From assembly GCF_002760655.1 (NCBI RefSeq), contig NZ_PDOC01000003.1, positions 124,001 through 188,000 on the forward strand: 64,000 bases of DNA, written 5' to 3'. The translations under genes were made by a program, and so were the position numbers. Shown one piece after another: positions 18,158-27,224 of the stretch. Below the pieces are notes generated by a model. That model was not told the origin of the DNA. It did not search any database and was given only the letters and a program-made list of their open reading frames with translations. The stretch comes from Massilia eurypsychrophila. GTDB taxonomy: Bacteria; Pseudomonadota; Gammaproteobacteria; Burkholderiales; Burkholderiaceae_D. Within the stretch, counting starts at the first letter, position 1, and each line of letters opens with the position of its first letter.

Positions 18158-18538
18158 TTAGGATCCGAGCTGGTCCTGCCCGGTGTTATCGCGCCAGAAC
18201 GTATGAATCTCAAGGGTGCTGCCGGGGTAAAGGAGAATAAAAAGCCATCTCCTTCTCGCCAGAGCGCAGCAACTTGACGACGGCGCCTTCTCCTTTAACG
18301 GAGTCCGCCTGCTTGGTGGCATCGACGTACAAGATGTCATAGTCTGTGTCGCCGACCTTCCGTAGGGTGAATAATCCTGGCGATATTTTGTCCTTTTCCC
18401 ACCCTGCAGCCTTGGCGGTCATGAGCCCGCGAAGGGGGAAGTAGGCGTGACGACCGGCTCCCTGCAGGTTGCTAGCTCTTGTGAGAAAGCTGCGCTGCTC
18501 ATGGCTAGCAGTGCGAATGTCGCGGCAAGATTTTTCAT
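18158..18538 (-). pseudogene. Small secreted protein interrupted by two compensating frameshifts
   Basis: On the minus strand ATG 18538 starts a clean signal peptide (LAATFALLAMSSAAFSQE) but soon stops. The middle of the protein (HAYFPLRGLMTAKAAGWEKD..., DTDYDILYVDATKQAD, KEMAFYS) is in a second frame. The C-terminus (PGSTLEIHTFWRDNTG) returns to the first frame and ends at 18158. The two shifts cancel, which suggests either two sequencing indels or a decaying gene. The protein would be ~125 residues and periplasmic; no family recognised. Confidence 0.5.
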
Positions 18539-18727
18539 GGCTGGGCTCTCGAATTGTCTGTTTAGCATCGTATCGTAAGTGACCCAGTGCAACTAAACAC
18601 CCGCACGAGGCGGGCTTCGTACTACAGCAGCTCGAGCTTCGGAGGTTGCCCGGGTCCTTGCGATACCAGCAGCGCCAGCTGCTGCCGGCACGGCGATTAT
18701 ATTTCGAGGGTAAAGTCCGACAGGAAG

Positions 18728-19456
18728 CTAGCGGTATTTGTCGTAGATGGCGTCGATCTCTCTGCGCTCGCGCAGGTTCTTGATGGCGCGGTTGATCTGC
18801 TCGACCGGATACGGGCTGGCCCGCGACACCGCGCAAGAGGCGACGTAGCGGCGCACCACCAGCGGATTTCTGACTTTGACCGCGAGCCCATGGCGGCGCT
18901 GCTGGTAGCGCAGGAAGACTTCGCCGGCCAATGCGTGATCGATGCGCCCGGCATCGAGTTTCAACAGGTTGTGGGTGAGGTCGGCGGCATCCTCGCGCAT
19001 GAAACCGACGCCGAGAATGCGCGTCATGTCCGGGTATTCGAAGCCATGCACCGTCCCGATCCGCACGCCGCGCAATGCGAGCAGCGTGGGCGGGCGCGCA
19101 ACGCGCGCGCTTGAAAGCAGCAGCAGCGAATTCGGCATGAACGGTTCGGTCCAGTCGAGCTGTCCCGGCATCCACTCCGGCAGGTAATGGCATGACAGAT
19201 GACCGGCGCCTCGTTCCAGCACGCCGGGAATGCGCTTGCGCGGCATCAGGACAAACGCCGCCTCGGTGTTCAATTCCCTGGCGATCGCGCTGCCAAGGTC
19301 GCGGTGGATGCCGCCGACGACCTGTGAATCGGCGATCAGCGCCATCGGCATCGCGGTACTCGCGTCGACCACGATCTTCAGCTGAGGCAAGGCATGCGCC
19401 GGCAGCCACCATAACAAGGTAGCCGCACATGCCAACGCTTTCATCGCTACGCGCAT
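18728..19456 (-). CDS. Periplasmic solute-binding protein, family 3-like
   Basis: 242 residues with a signal peptide (MKALACAATLLWWLPAHA). The mature protein has the SBP_bac_3 pattern: a first strand LKIVVDASTAMPMALI, GGIHRDLGSAIARELN, then the second-lobe start GVRIGTVHGFEYPD. No transporter genes adjoin. Like the protein at 5834-6631 it may be an orphan ligand-binding protein. The next gene upstream on the same strand is a diguanylate cyclase, 30 bases away, so the pair could link ligand sensing and c-di-GMP, but this is not shown by the sequence. Confidence 0.68.
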   Translation of the reverse strand: MRVAMKALACAATLLWWLPAHALPQLKIVVDASTAMPMALIADSQVVGGIHRDLGSAIARELNTEAAFVLMPRKRIPGVLERGAGHLSCHYLPEWMPGQLDWTEPFMPNSLLLLSSARVARPPTLLALRGVRIGTVHGFEYPDMTRILGVGFMREDAADLTHNLLKLDAGRIDHALAGEVFLRYQQRRHGLAVKVRNPLVVRRYVASCAVSRASPYPVEQINRAIKNLRERREIDAIYDKYR

Positions 19457-19486
19457 TTCGCCTTTGCCTTTTCGCTACGCCGACCG

Positions 19487-21034
19487 TTACCGTGCTGCCG
19501 CGAGCGTCTCGCGCCATGGTCCCGCTCTCGATGCCAGCGCGATGACGCAAAACTGGCTCTTGCCTTTGCGCTTGGAGGCGTACAGCGCGGCATCGGCTTC
19601 GTGCGCCAACGAGTCGGCCGTTGCATCGGCGCCGCCGAGCGCCACGCCAATGCTGACCGATACCTGGATCGCTTTGCCGTTAGCCGAAAAAGGCGCTTTC
19701 AGCACGTCGAGGATTTTTCGCGCAACCGCTTCGCAGTCTTCGACCGTGCCGACGCCTTCAAGCACGACGGTAAATTCATCGCCGGCCAGGCGCGCGAGGA
19801 TATCCGATTCGCGCAACGCCGACTTGACGCGCTTGCCGAACTCGATCAGCACCGCATCGCCGGCGCCGTGGCCATGGGTATCGTTAATTTTCTTGAAATT
19901 GTCGAGGTCAAGGTACATCAGGCCGAGCCGGGTGCCCTGGCGGCGCGACAGCGCCATCGCTTTTTGCAGGTGGAATTCGTACACGCGGCGGTTCGGCAGG
20001 CCGGTCAGCGGATCGGCGTTCGCCAGTGCCAGCAGCTGGCGCTCATGTTCGCGCGACGCGGTCGAATCGGTTGCCAGTACGTAGATGCCGACCACCTCGC
20101 CGTCGCGGTGGTGCGGAATGTACGTGGTATTCAAGATGCGCTCGTGTCCTTTGCGCTGTACCTTCGCTTCGAAGTTGGTCATGTGGCCGGCCAGCGCCTG
20201 CATCAGGCTGGGCTTTCGATCCTCGTAAAAGGCGGCGCCGAATACAGCTTCCATCGTATTGCCGATCATGTCGGCGTTGCGCTGTCCCAGCCACTCCTTG
20301 TAGACCGCATTGGCGAACTGAAAGCGAAATTCGACATCGAGGTAGGAAATCAGGACCGGCACATTATCGGTAATGGTGCGCAGCATCTGCTCGCTGCTGT
20401 GAAGCTTGTGCTCGACTTGAGCGCGCTGGCGGATTTCGCGGTTCAGCGCGTCGTTCTTTTCCTGCAGCGCCATGGCACGTTCCTGCACGCGCTTGTCGAG
20501 CGACGCGTTGAGCGCGTGCAGGGCGCTTTCGGCGGCGCTTCGCGCGACGATGACGGCGTCGTGATTGAGTTCATGCTCGACCAGTTTGGCCAATGACCGC
20601 AACATCGACAATTGCTCATCGGTCAAGTTGCGCGGCTTTGTATCGATGATGCACAGGGTGCCGACAGCGAACCCGTCATGCGATCGGATCGGCTGGCCGG
20701 CGTAGAAGCGGATGTGCGGTGTGCCGCGCACCAGTGCGTTGGCGAAAAATCGCGCATCTTGTAGCGCATCCGCGACAACCAGGGTCGCGTCGGCATCGAC
20801 GGCAAAACTGCAGAACGAGAGCGAGCGGTGCGTTTCGCTGGCTGCCAGGCCGACGCGCGACTTGAACCACTGGCGGTCGCTGTCCACCAGCGAGACCAGT
20901 GCGATGGGCACGCCGAATGCCGCTGCGGCGAGCAGGGTGAACTGATCGAAGCGGTGTTCCTCGGGCGTGTCGAGAATGGCCAGGCTGCGCAGCGAGCGCA
21001 ATCGGTAATGTTCTTTAGATAATGTATTTTCCAT
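19487..21034 (-). CDS. GAF-PAS-GGDEF diguanylate cyclase
   Basis: About 515 residues from ATG 21034 (an in-frame start at 21076 is less likely). Residues 1-150 form a GAF domain (FDQFTLLAAAAFGVPIALVSLVD, SFCSFAV). A coiled-coil linker follows near 155-215, then PAS (about 220-340) and GGDEF (about 350-510). The catalytic motif reads AGDEF (LARLAGDEF), with an RxxD inhibitory site (RESD) five residues earlier, so it is probably active and product-inhibited. Cytoplasmic; the GAF ligand is unknown. Confidence 0.87.
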   Translation of the reverse strand: MENTLSKEHYRLRSLRSLAILDTPEEHRFDQFTLLAAAAFGVPIALVSLVDSDRQWFKSRVGLAASETHRSLSFCSFAVDADATLVVADALQDARFFANALVRGTPHIRFYAGQPIRSHDGFAVGTLCIIDTKPRNLTDEQLSMLRSLAKLVEHELNHDAVIVARSAAESALHALNASLDKRVQERAMALQEKNDALNREIRQRAQVEHKLHSSEQMLRTITDNVPVLISYLDVEFRFQFANAVYKEWLGQRNADMIGNTMEAVFGAAFYEDRKPSLMQALAGHMTNFEAKVQRKGHERILNTTYIPHHRDGEVVGIYVLATDSTASREHERQLLALANADPLTGLPNRRVYEFHLQKAMALSRRQGTRLGLMYLDLDNFKKINDTHGHGAGDAVLIEFGKRVKSALRESDILARLAGDEFTVVLEGVGTVEDCEAVARKILDVLKAPFSANGKAIQVSVSIGVALGGADATADSLAHEADAALYASKRKGKSQFCVIALASRAGPWRETLAAAR

Positions 21035-21291
21035 CAAGCACCGTAGAGTTGAGGTGCCTCTGGACGAGGCACGCAAAAAAGCATCCGGTGTTTGGCCCGA
21101 TGGGCAGGATGTATTTTCCGCAGCGGGAAGTTGGCTGGATGCCTATGGTAGCGCGGCACTTGCCATAGGTACAGTTTTATCTGATTTTTGGCAATGAAAG
21201 CGCAGTGGCAACGTTGGCAACACGCCACTGCTGTGCTTGTTTTTTGATCTGGCACTAAACCGGTTTGCGCGGTAAGTCTAGTATTGGTTCT

Positions 21292-21365
21292 GGCGAGGTA
21301 GCAAAGAGGTCATGCAGCGGCCTGCAAAGCCGTCCAGACAGGTTCGATTCCTGTCCTCGCCTCCA
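21292..21365 (+). tRNA. tRNA-Cys (anticodon GCA), CCA encoded
   Basis: 74 bases forming a full cloverleaf. The acceptor stem GGCGAGG pairs with CCTCGCC (21355-21361); the T-loop is GGTTCGATTCC, and the anticodon loop is CTGCAAA with GCA. Encoded CCA is at 21363-21365. A strong intrinsic terminator follows at 21375. Confidence 0.95.
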
Positions 21366-21374
21366 GGATTCCGG

Positions 21375-21405
21375 ATAGCCCACTTTCGAGTGGGCTATTT
21401 TTTTT
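21375..21405 (+). terminator. Intrinsic terminator after tRNA-Cys
   Basis: Perfect 10-bp stem ATAGCCCACT / AGTGGGCTAT with a TTCG tetraloop, followed by a run of T's. It begins 10 bases after the tRNA. As an inverted repeat it may also stop the converging peptidase transcript. Confidence 0.92.
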
Positions 21406-21428
21406 GGGCGTCAACTACGTGTGAGGCG

Positions 21429-23060
21429 TCACTTTTTAAACGTATCGCCAAAAAAATCGCCCTTGTTCCACGTCGGCTTCGCGCCGGCGTTGGCAATCTC
21501 CAGCGCGATGTTGTAGTTCAGCTGCGCGAAGCGGGCGGCGGCGTCAAAATTGAACGGCAGGTTCAGGTCGTCGCTCGGCTGATGATAGTGTTTGGCGAGA
21601 AACTCTCCCCACAGCTTGGCGGCGTCCTCGTTCTTGTTGAACGAATTTTGCCCCGGCACCAGGAAAATCGACGGTACGCCCTGCCTGACAAACATGTAGT
21701 GATCGGACCGCGTGAACAGGCCTTGCGCCGGCCACGGATCGGGAATCAGCCCGACGCCCATCTTCTCGGCCGCCCGCGCGACCGAACCCTTCAGGCTGGA
21801 ATGCTCGGCGCCGAACGCCACCACGTTCTTGAAATCGAAGGTCAACAGCGGCATGTCGAGGTTGACGTTGGCCACCATCGCGCCGGCCGGCACGGTCGAA
21901 TTGGTGGCGAAATAGTCCGAGCCCAGCAAACCCTTTTCCTCGCCCGTCAGGGCGACGAACAGCACCGAGCGCTTCGGCCGGGTCGCCGACTGGCTGAACA
22001 GGCGCGCCGTCTCGATCAGCGTTGCCACGCCGGAGGCGTTGTCCATCGCGCCGTTGTAGATATTGTCGCCGGTCTTTTCCTTGACCTGGCCGATATGGTC
22101 GAGGTGGGCGCTGAAGACGACGTACTCGTTTTTCAGGCGCGGATCGCTGCCCTCGATCAGGCCGACCACGTTGCTGCTGCGAACTTCGCTCAGCACGCGC
22201 TTGTGCGACATCAGCATCGACATCTTCAGATCCATCTGCGGCACCGGCTTGTTGGTCGCCGCCAGCGCGTAGATGTCGTCGAGCCTGGCGTCGACCTGGG
22301 TAAACAGCTTTTTCGACGCGGCCAGGCTGAGCGCGACATCGTCCTGCAGCGCCGGCAGGCTGTGGGCCGGCTTGCCGGCCGCGTCGAGCCAGCTCATGCT
22401 GGGAAAGACGTTGCGTTCAAGTACTTTGGCGAACGGCATCGCCTTTTCCGTGTCGGGCGTCCACAGCGTGACCATGCCGACGGCGCCAAGTTGCGCGGCC
22501 AGCTTGCGTTTCTCGCGGCCGCTGCCGAAGTGGGCGCCTTCTTCGGTCGGGAAGCGGCTCGGCTTGCCTTGCAGGACGACGACGATCTTGCCCTTGACGT
22601 CGATGCCGGCGTAATCGTTGTGGCCGAAGCGGTCGGCGCGGATGCCGTAGCCGACGAACACCAGCGGCGCCGCCGCGGCCGCGCGCGGCTCGAGCACATC
22701 GGCGCCGATGACAAAGTCGGTATCGGCCGACAGCGGCTCGACGCCGGCGGCCGAGCGCAGTTCGACCAAGCTCGACCCGGGCACCGCGCGCGAGGCGCGC
22801 AGCGGCACGCTTTGCAGGTAGCTGCCCTTGCTGCCCTTCGGCGCCAGGCCGTACTGGGCAAACTGGGCGGCGACATAGTTGGCGGCGATATCGTAGCCGC
22901 GGGTGCCGGTGTCGCGCCCTTCAAGCAGGTCGTCGGCCAGAAACGCCAGGTGGGCGCGGATCGCCGCCTTGTCGGCCTTCGGCGCGTGGTCGGCGGCGTG
23001 CGCCGCGCTGCCGGCGGCCAGCAGCAGCATCGCAGCGGCCAGAGTGGAACGGTATCGCAT
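21429..23060 (-). CDS. M28-family zinc metallopeptidase, exported
   Basis: 543 residues with a signal peptide (LAAAMLLLAAGSAAHA). A protease-associated (PA) insert is seen at about 125-260 (PLVFVGYGIRA, DVKGKIVVVLQG). The catalytic M28 domain is C-terminal: zinc ligands in FSAHLDHIG and NGAMDNASG, catalytic Glu in LTGEEKGLLGS, and further ligands in NLDMP and a late His. It is expected to be a periplasmic or secreted aminopeptidase. The start overlaps the stop of the acyl-CoA dehydrogenase (TAATG), so the two are translationally coupled though functionally unrelated. Confidence 0.88.
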   Translation of the reverse strand: MRYRSTLAAAMLLLAAGSAAHAADHAPKADKAAIRAHLAFLADDLLEGRDTGTRGYDIAANYVAAQFAQYGLAPKGSKGSYLQSVPLRASRAVPGSSLVELRSAAGVEPLSADTDFVIGADVLEPRAAAAAPLVFVGYGIRADRFGHNDYAGIDVKGKIVVVLQGKPSRFPTEEGAHFGSGREKRKLAAQLGAVGMVTLWTPDTEKAMPFAKVLERNVFPSMSWLDAAGKPAHSLPALQDDVALSLAASKKLFTQVDARLDDIYALAATNKPVPQMDLKMSMLMSHKRVLSEVRSSNVVGLIEGSDPRLKNEYVVFSAHLDHIGQVKEKTGDNIYNGAMDNASGVATLIETARLFSQSATRPKRSVLFVALTGEEKGLLGSDYFATNSTVPAGAMVANVNLDMPLLTFDFKNVVAFGAEHSSLKGSVARAAEKMGVGLIPDPWPAQGLFTRSDHYMFVRQGVPSIFLVPGQNSFNKNEDAAKLWGEFLAKHYHQPSDDLNLPFNFDAAARFAQLNYNIALEIANAGAKPTWNKGDFFGDTFKK

Positions 23061-24244
23061 TAGTGTGCTTTCTCAGTCGTGGTGCGGAATGGCCGCATGA
23101 TGTCCTTGGCGATGCTCCAGCGGTGCACCTCGGACGGGCCGTCGTAAATGCGGAAGGCGCGCGCGTCGGCAAAGATGCGCGCGACGATCGTCTCATGGGT
23201 GACGCCCTGGCCGCCCAGCACCTGCACGCTGCGGTCGACCACGCGCCAGATCGCTTCCGACGAAATCACCTTCGCCACGCTCGATTCGTGCTTGCCGAGG
23301 TGGCCCTGGTCGAGCACCCACGCGCAGTGCCAGATCGACAGGCGCGTCACGTGCAGGTCCATCTCGTTGTCGGCCAGTTGGAAGCCGACCCCTTCGTGCT
23401 GGCCGAGCGACTTGCCGAACGCCTGGCGTTGCGCCGCATACCGCACCGCGACATCGTGCGCGCGGCGCGCCTGGCCGAGCCAGCGCATGCAGTGCGTCAG
23501 GCGCGCCGGCGACAATCGCACCTGGGCGTAGCGGAAGCCTTCGCCGGCCGCGCCGAGGATGTCGGCCGCAGGCACGCGCAGGTTCTCGAAGCGCACCACG
23601 CCGTGGCCGCCGGCAAAGCACGAGTCGAGCGAATCCATCAGGCGCTCGAGCACGATGCCCGGCTGGTCCATGTCGGCCAGGAACATCGTCGCGCTGCCGT
23701 CTTCCAGCTTGGCCATGATGATCGCGAACGCGGCGCCCTCGGCGCCGGTGATGAACCACTTGACACCGTTGATGACGTAGTCGTCGCCGTCGCGCACCGC
23801 GGTGGTGGCAAGCATGCTCGGGTCGGCGCCGGCGCCGGGCGACGGCTCCGTCATGCAAAAGCACGAGCGGATGTGGCCGGCGGCTAACGGGCGCAGCCAG
23901 CGTTCCTGCTGCGCCGGCGTGGCCACTTCTTCGAGCAGGTGCATGTTGCCTTCGTCGGGCGCATGGATGTTCAGCGCGACCGGGCCGAGCGGCGAATAGC
24001 CGGCTTCCTCGAACACGATCGCCTTGGCGCGGTGGTCCAGGCCGAGGCCGCCCATCGCCACCGACACGTGGCTCGACAGCAGGCCGGCCGCGCGGCCAAG
24101 TTCGACCAGCTCGCGCCGCAAGTCTTCGGTCGGGCCGTGCGGCGTGCAGCGCGGATCGGTTTCGAACGGAATGATCTTGTCGGCGATGAAGCTGCGGGTG
24201 CGCTGCTGTAGTTCGAGCAGCGCCGGAGAAAGCGCGAAGTCCAT
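23060..24244 (-). CDS. Acyl-CoA dehydrogenase
   Basis: 394 residues with the full three-domain ACAD layout. The N-terminal helical part has EEAGYSPLGP. The FAD-binding middle has CFCMTEPSPGAGADPS and YVINGVKWFITGAEGA. The C-terminal domain has RQAFGKSLGQHEGVGFQLAD and the late VLGGQGVTHE. The catalytic Glu of short/medium-chain enzymes is not placed with certainty. Role: alpha,beta-dehydrogenation of an acyl-CoA in beta-oxidation or amino-acid breakdown, passing electrons to ETF. First gene of a two-gene unit with the M28 peptidase. Confidence 0.9.
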   Translation of the reverse strand: MDFALSPALLELQQRTRSFIADKIIPFETDPRCTPHGPTEDLRRELVELGRAAGLLSSHVSVAMGGLGLDHRAKAIVFEEAGYSPLGPVALNIHAPDEGNMHLLEEVATPAQQERWLRPLAAGHIRSCFCMTEPSPGAGADPSMLATTAVRDGDDYVINGVKWFITGAEGAAFAIIMAKLEDGSATMFLADMDQPGIVLERLMDSLDSCFAGGHGVVRFENLRVPAADILGAAGEGFRYAQVRLSPARLTHCMRWLGQARRAHDVAVRYAAQRQAFGKSLGQHEGVGFQLADNEMDLHVTRLSIWHCAWVLDQGHLGKHESSVAKVISSEAIWRVVDRSVQVLGGQGVTHETIVARIFADARAFRIYDGPSEVHRWSIAKDIMRPFRTTTEKAH

Positions 24245-24671
24245 GGTAGTCCCGGTCAGGAGGTTGGGCGGGCCGGCGGATCGCCGCCCCGAAGTTGCTG
24301 CAATATTACTTCACTTGGCGGCGGGCCGTGGCTCGGCCAGCTGCGCCAGCACTTGCAGCTCGATGGCCGGCGGCCCCGTTCACAGTCCCAGCATGCCGCG
24401 CGCCGATGTACGCTTTAACAAGTTTCACCCGGCTGAGCTGATGCGCTGGCGAGCTCCTCTTTATCGGCGATTGCACGCGCTTTTACAAATGGTTGCGAAT
24501 GAGTTTTTTTACCCCTTTCGCGTGCGCCCTCGGAGGAAGTAGTCTATTGCCATGCCTTACGTATGCACATTTAACTGAGCGCGCGCACCCTTCGCGCGCG
24601 TGGCGGCGCCCCGCTGGCGGCCGAAAGGCCAGCCCCCGGGCGACGCAATCCCAACCCAACAGGAGCCCTCC
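24245..24671. other. Intergenic region upstream of the ftsZ-like gene
   Basis: About 430 bases between divergent genes. Its right part holds the leader of the ftsZ-like gene with an AGGAG ribosome site at 24661. A GCGCGC...GCGCGC inverted pair lies near 24579-24600. On the minus strand at 24310-24390 a short open stretch (ELQVLAQLAEPRPAAK) could be the end of a lost gene, but too short to call. Confidence 0.4.
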
Positions 24672-25883
24672 TTGTCCGACCTCAAAAATCCAAAGCCTGA
24701 AACTGTCATCAAAGTCATCGGCGTCGGTGGCGCCGGCGGCAACGCCGTCAATCACATGGCGTCTTCCGGCCTGTCCGACATCGAATTCATTTGTGCCAAC
24801 ACCGATGCGCAGGCGCTGTCGCACACCGGCGACGCCACCCGCATCCAGTTGGGCGAAAGCGGCCTTGGCGCCGGCAGCGACCCAGTCGTCGGGCGCGAGA
24901 GCGCCATCCGCGAGCGCACCATCATCGCCGACGCGCTCAAGGGCGCCAACATGGTGTTCATCACCGCCGGCATGGGCGGCGGCACCGGCACCGGCGCCGC
25001 GCCGATCGTGGCCGAAGTGGCGCGCGAGATGGGCATCCTGACCGTCGGCGTGGTCTCCAAGCCGTTCGAATTCGAAGGCGCGCGCCGCATGCGCGTGGCC
25101 GAAGAAGGCATCGCGCTGCTGTCGAAGTGCGTCGATTCGCTCGTCATCGTTCTCAATAGCCGGCTCGAAGAAGTGCTCGGCGATGACATCACCCAAAAGC
25201 AGGCGTTCCGCGCCGCCGACGAGGTGCTCAGCAAGGCCGTTACCGGCATCGCCGAAATCATCAACGTGCCCGGCATGATCAACGTCGATTTCGAGGACGT
25301 GCGCACCGTGATGCGCCAGACCGGCACGGCCATGATGGGTTCGGCCGAATACGCCGGCGAGGACCGCGCGGTCAAGGCGGCGGAGGAGGCGATCTCCTGT
25401 CCGCTGCTCGACGGCTCGAACCTGCATGCCGCGCGCGGCCTGCTGGTCAACATCGCCGCGTCGGAAGAAACGCTGAAGCTGCGCGAGACCAAGCTGGTGA
25501 TGAACGTCATCTGCGCGCAGACGAGCGACGACGCGATCATCAAGTTCGGCGCCGTGTTCGACGATTCGCTCGGCGACGCGATGCGCGTGACAGTGGTCGC
25601 CACCGGCCTGTCGCGGCCGATGGAGGTGGCGCCGCCGGTGCAGCCGCCGATGTCGCGGCCGATGCCGGGCCAGCCCGGCTTGGGGCCGAACGTGGGCAAC
25701 GCGGTGCGTGCCGGCGGCATGCGCACGGCCGCGCCGGCGTATGCGGCGAACCGCCAAAGCACGCTGCCTGCCGCTTCGCCGGGTTCGCGCCTGGGCACGG
25801 CGCCGCGCCATGCTGCTTCCAACAGCGGCGAGGAGACCGAGCCGACGGCGGCGTCGCAAACCGCGCAGCCGGGCAACCACTAA
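24672..25883 (+). CDS. ftsZ: FtsZ paralogue (tubulin-like GTPase) outside the dcw cluster
   Basis: 403 residues from a TTG start with AGGAG six bases upstream. Full FtsZ GTPase core: GVGGAGGNAVNHM near residue 20, the tubulin signature GGGTGTG near residue 105, and the T7 synergy loop NVDFEDVRTVM with its catalytic Asp. The C-terminal tail (after about residue 315) is a Pro/Ala/Met-rich linker ending QPGNH. It lacks the conserved C-terminal peptide (DIPxFLRxQ type) that binds FtsA, ZipA and MinC. None of the normal neighbours (ftsQ, ftsA, lpxC) is here. It is probably a second FtsZ that co-polymerises or does a specialised job; whether the host has another copy cannot be seen. Confidence 0.9.
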   Translation: MSDLKNPKPETVIKVIGVGGAGGNAVNHMASSGLSDIEFICANTDAQALSHTGDATRIQLGESGLGAGSDPVVGRESAIRERTIIADALKGANMVFITAGMGGGTGTGAAPIVAEVAREMGILTVGVVSKPFEFEGARRMRVAEEGIALLSKCVDSLVIVLNSRLEEVLGDDITQKQAFRAADEVLSKAVTGIAEIINVPGMINVDFEDVRTVMRQTGTAMMGSAEYAGEDRAVKAAEEAISCPLLDGSNLHAARGLLVNIAASEETLKLRETKLVMNVICAQTSDDAIIKFGAVFDDSLGDAMRVTVVATGLSRPMEVAPPVQPPMSRPMPGQPGLGPNVGNAVRAGGMRTAAPAYAANRQSTLPAASPGSRLGTAPRHAASNSGEETEPTAASQTAQPGNH

Positions 25884-25917
25884 GGCTGGCACGCCGTCGC
25901 CGCGCTGGCCATTGCGC

Positions 25918-26919
25918 TCACCAGTACACCTGGTGCGACGCCGGCTTGGTCGCGCACAGCCACACCGCGGCGATGCGGTCGACCGTGCGATAGGCCGGGT
26001 TATCGAGCTCCTCGCCGAAAATGTCCGGATCGATTTCGTCGTACGTCCAGCGCATGTCGGCCCGCTCCAGGCGCCGCGCCACGTCGGCTCTGAGCGCGTC
26101 GACGCCGTCGACGATCGCCGCGGCCGTGTACAGCAGCAGCGAGCCGCCCGGCGCCAGCCTGCCGATCGCCGCGTTGACGATCGCCAGCGACAGCCCCGCG
26201 CCAAGGTCGCCGCCGCCGTTGCGGTAGGCACGCGCACCTTCGTCGACCAGGTAAGGCGGGTTGGCGACGATCAGGTCGAAGGTGCCGTCGACGTTGGCCA
26301 GCAGGTCGCTGTATTCGGGCAGCACGGCGCGCGTATCGGCCAGCAGGGCGTTGACGCGCGTGAGCGTCAGCGCGGCCGGGTTGATGTCGACCGCGTGCAC
26401 CGACGCCGCTGGGCACATGCGCGCCAGTTCGATGGCGCCTGCGCCGGCGCCGCAGCCGATGTCGACGCAGCGGGTCACGCGCCGCGCCAGCGCCGGCACG
26501 CACGCGCGCAGCTGGCGCGCGAAGCGGTAGGTATCGGGTCCGAAGAACACCGAGTCGGCCGCCTCGGTGGGGAAGGCTGAATGGAAGTACAGCTGCTCGC
26601 CGAGCGACGACACGCGCAGCGTACTGCGCAAGCCGCTCGCACACTCTTCGATGACGCCGGCGTCGCGCATGGCGCCGAGGATCGCCTCGGGGATCAGCAC
26701 CGGATTGAACGGGCGGTTCCAGCCGAACACGTCGGTCAGGCTGCGGGCGCGTGCGTTGCCGCGCCGGGCGTTGACGCGCGCGATGGTGGCCGGCGTCGGC
26801 GTGACGAAGTGATAATTGGCGCGGCGCAGCTGCTTGCCGAGTTCGACCAGGGCCATCGTCGCGGAGGGCAAGGCGGCGCTGCGCAAGGATGTCGTTTCTA
26901 TTACGGGGAAATCAACCAT
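25918..26919 (-). CDS. Class I SAM-dependent methyltransferase (PrmB/RsmC/HemK-like)
   Basis: 333 residues. The SAM-binding motif I is DIGCGAGAGAIELAR (about residue 165), followed by an acidic end of beta-2 (VHAVDIN) and the NPPY catalytic motif of N-methyltransferases (VANPPYLVDEG). This is as in PrmC/PrmB (glutamine in release factors or ribosomal protein) and RsmC-type enzymes. The N-terminal ~130 residues are a separate domain. ATG 26919 is chosen because GGAG lies six bases upstream. The target is unknown. Confidence 0.8.
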   Translation of the reverse strand: MVDFPVIETTSLRSAALPSATMALVELGKQLRRANYHFVTPTPATIARVNARRGNARARSLTDVFGWNRPFNPVLIPEAILGAMRDAGVIEECASGLRSTLRVSSLGEQLYFHSAFPTEAADSVFFGPDTYRFARQLRACVPALARRVTRCVDIGCGAGAGAIELARMCPAASVHAVDINPAALTLTRVNALLADTRAVLPEYSDLLANVDGTFDLIVANPPYLVDEGARAYRNGGGDLGAGLSLAIVNAAIGRLAPGGSLLLYTAAAIVDGVDALRADVARRLERADMRWTYDEIDPDIFGEELDNPAYRTVDRIAAVWLCATKPASHQVYW

Positions 26920-27224
26920 CGGAGACTCCAGCAAAGATCGGGCCGCTACGGTTGGTAGCGAGGAGGATATATCGTAGCGAATTTACCAATCGCTCACCGT
27001 GGGTCTACCAGCCACATTCGTGTAGGAGCACTCCGGCACGGCGCGTTGCAATTGCCATGGCGAATTCGGCCTTTCCTACTCGAAACGCGCCTAAATTCCA
27101 GCAGTCAATTCAATTGAAATATTATCTCTAAACCATCTTGAGTTATCGAATCGTGCGCATTAACATTCGCCAAATATTGCACTGATGGCAGTGATAAAGC
27201 GTGTCGACGTTTTGAAGAAGGACG

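Noticed and set aside
21292-21365. tRNA-Cys as an integration site
   Set aside because: No integrase gene and no direct repeat of the tRNA 3' end were seen nearby; a terminator and an ordinary peptidase gene follow.
24310-24390. Short minus-strand remnant ending ELQVLAQLAEPRPAAK
   Set aside because: Fewer than 25 codons and no recognisable family.
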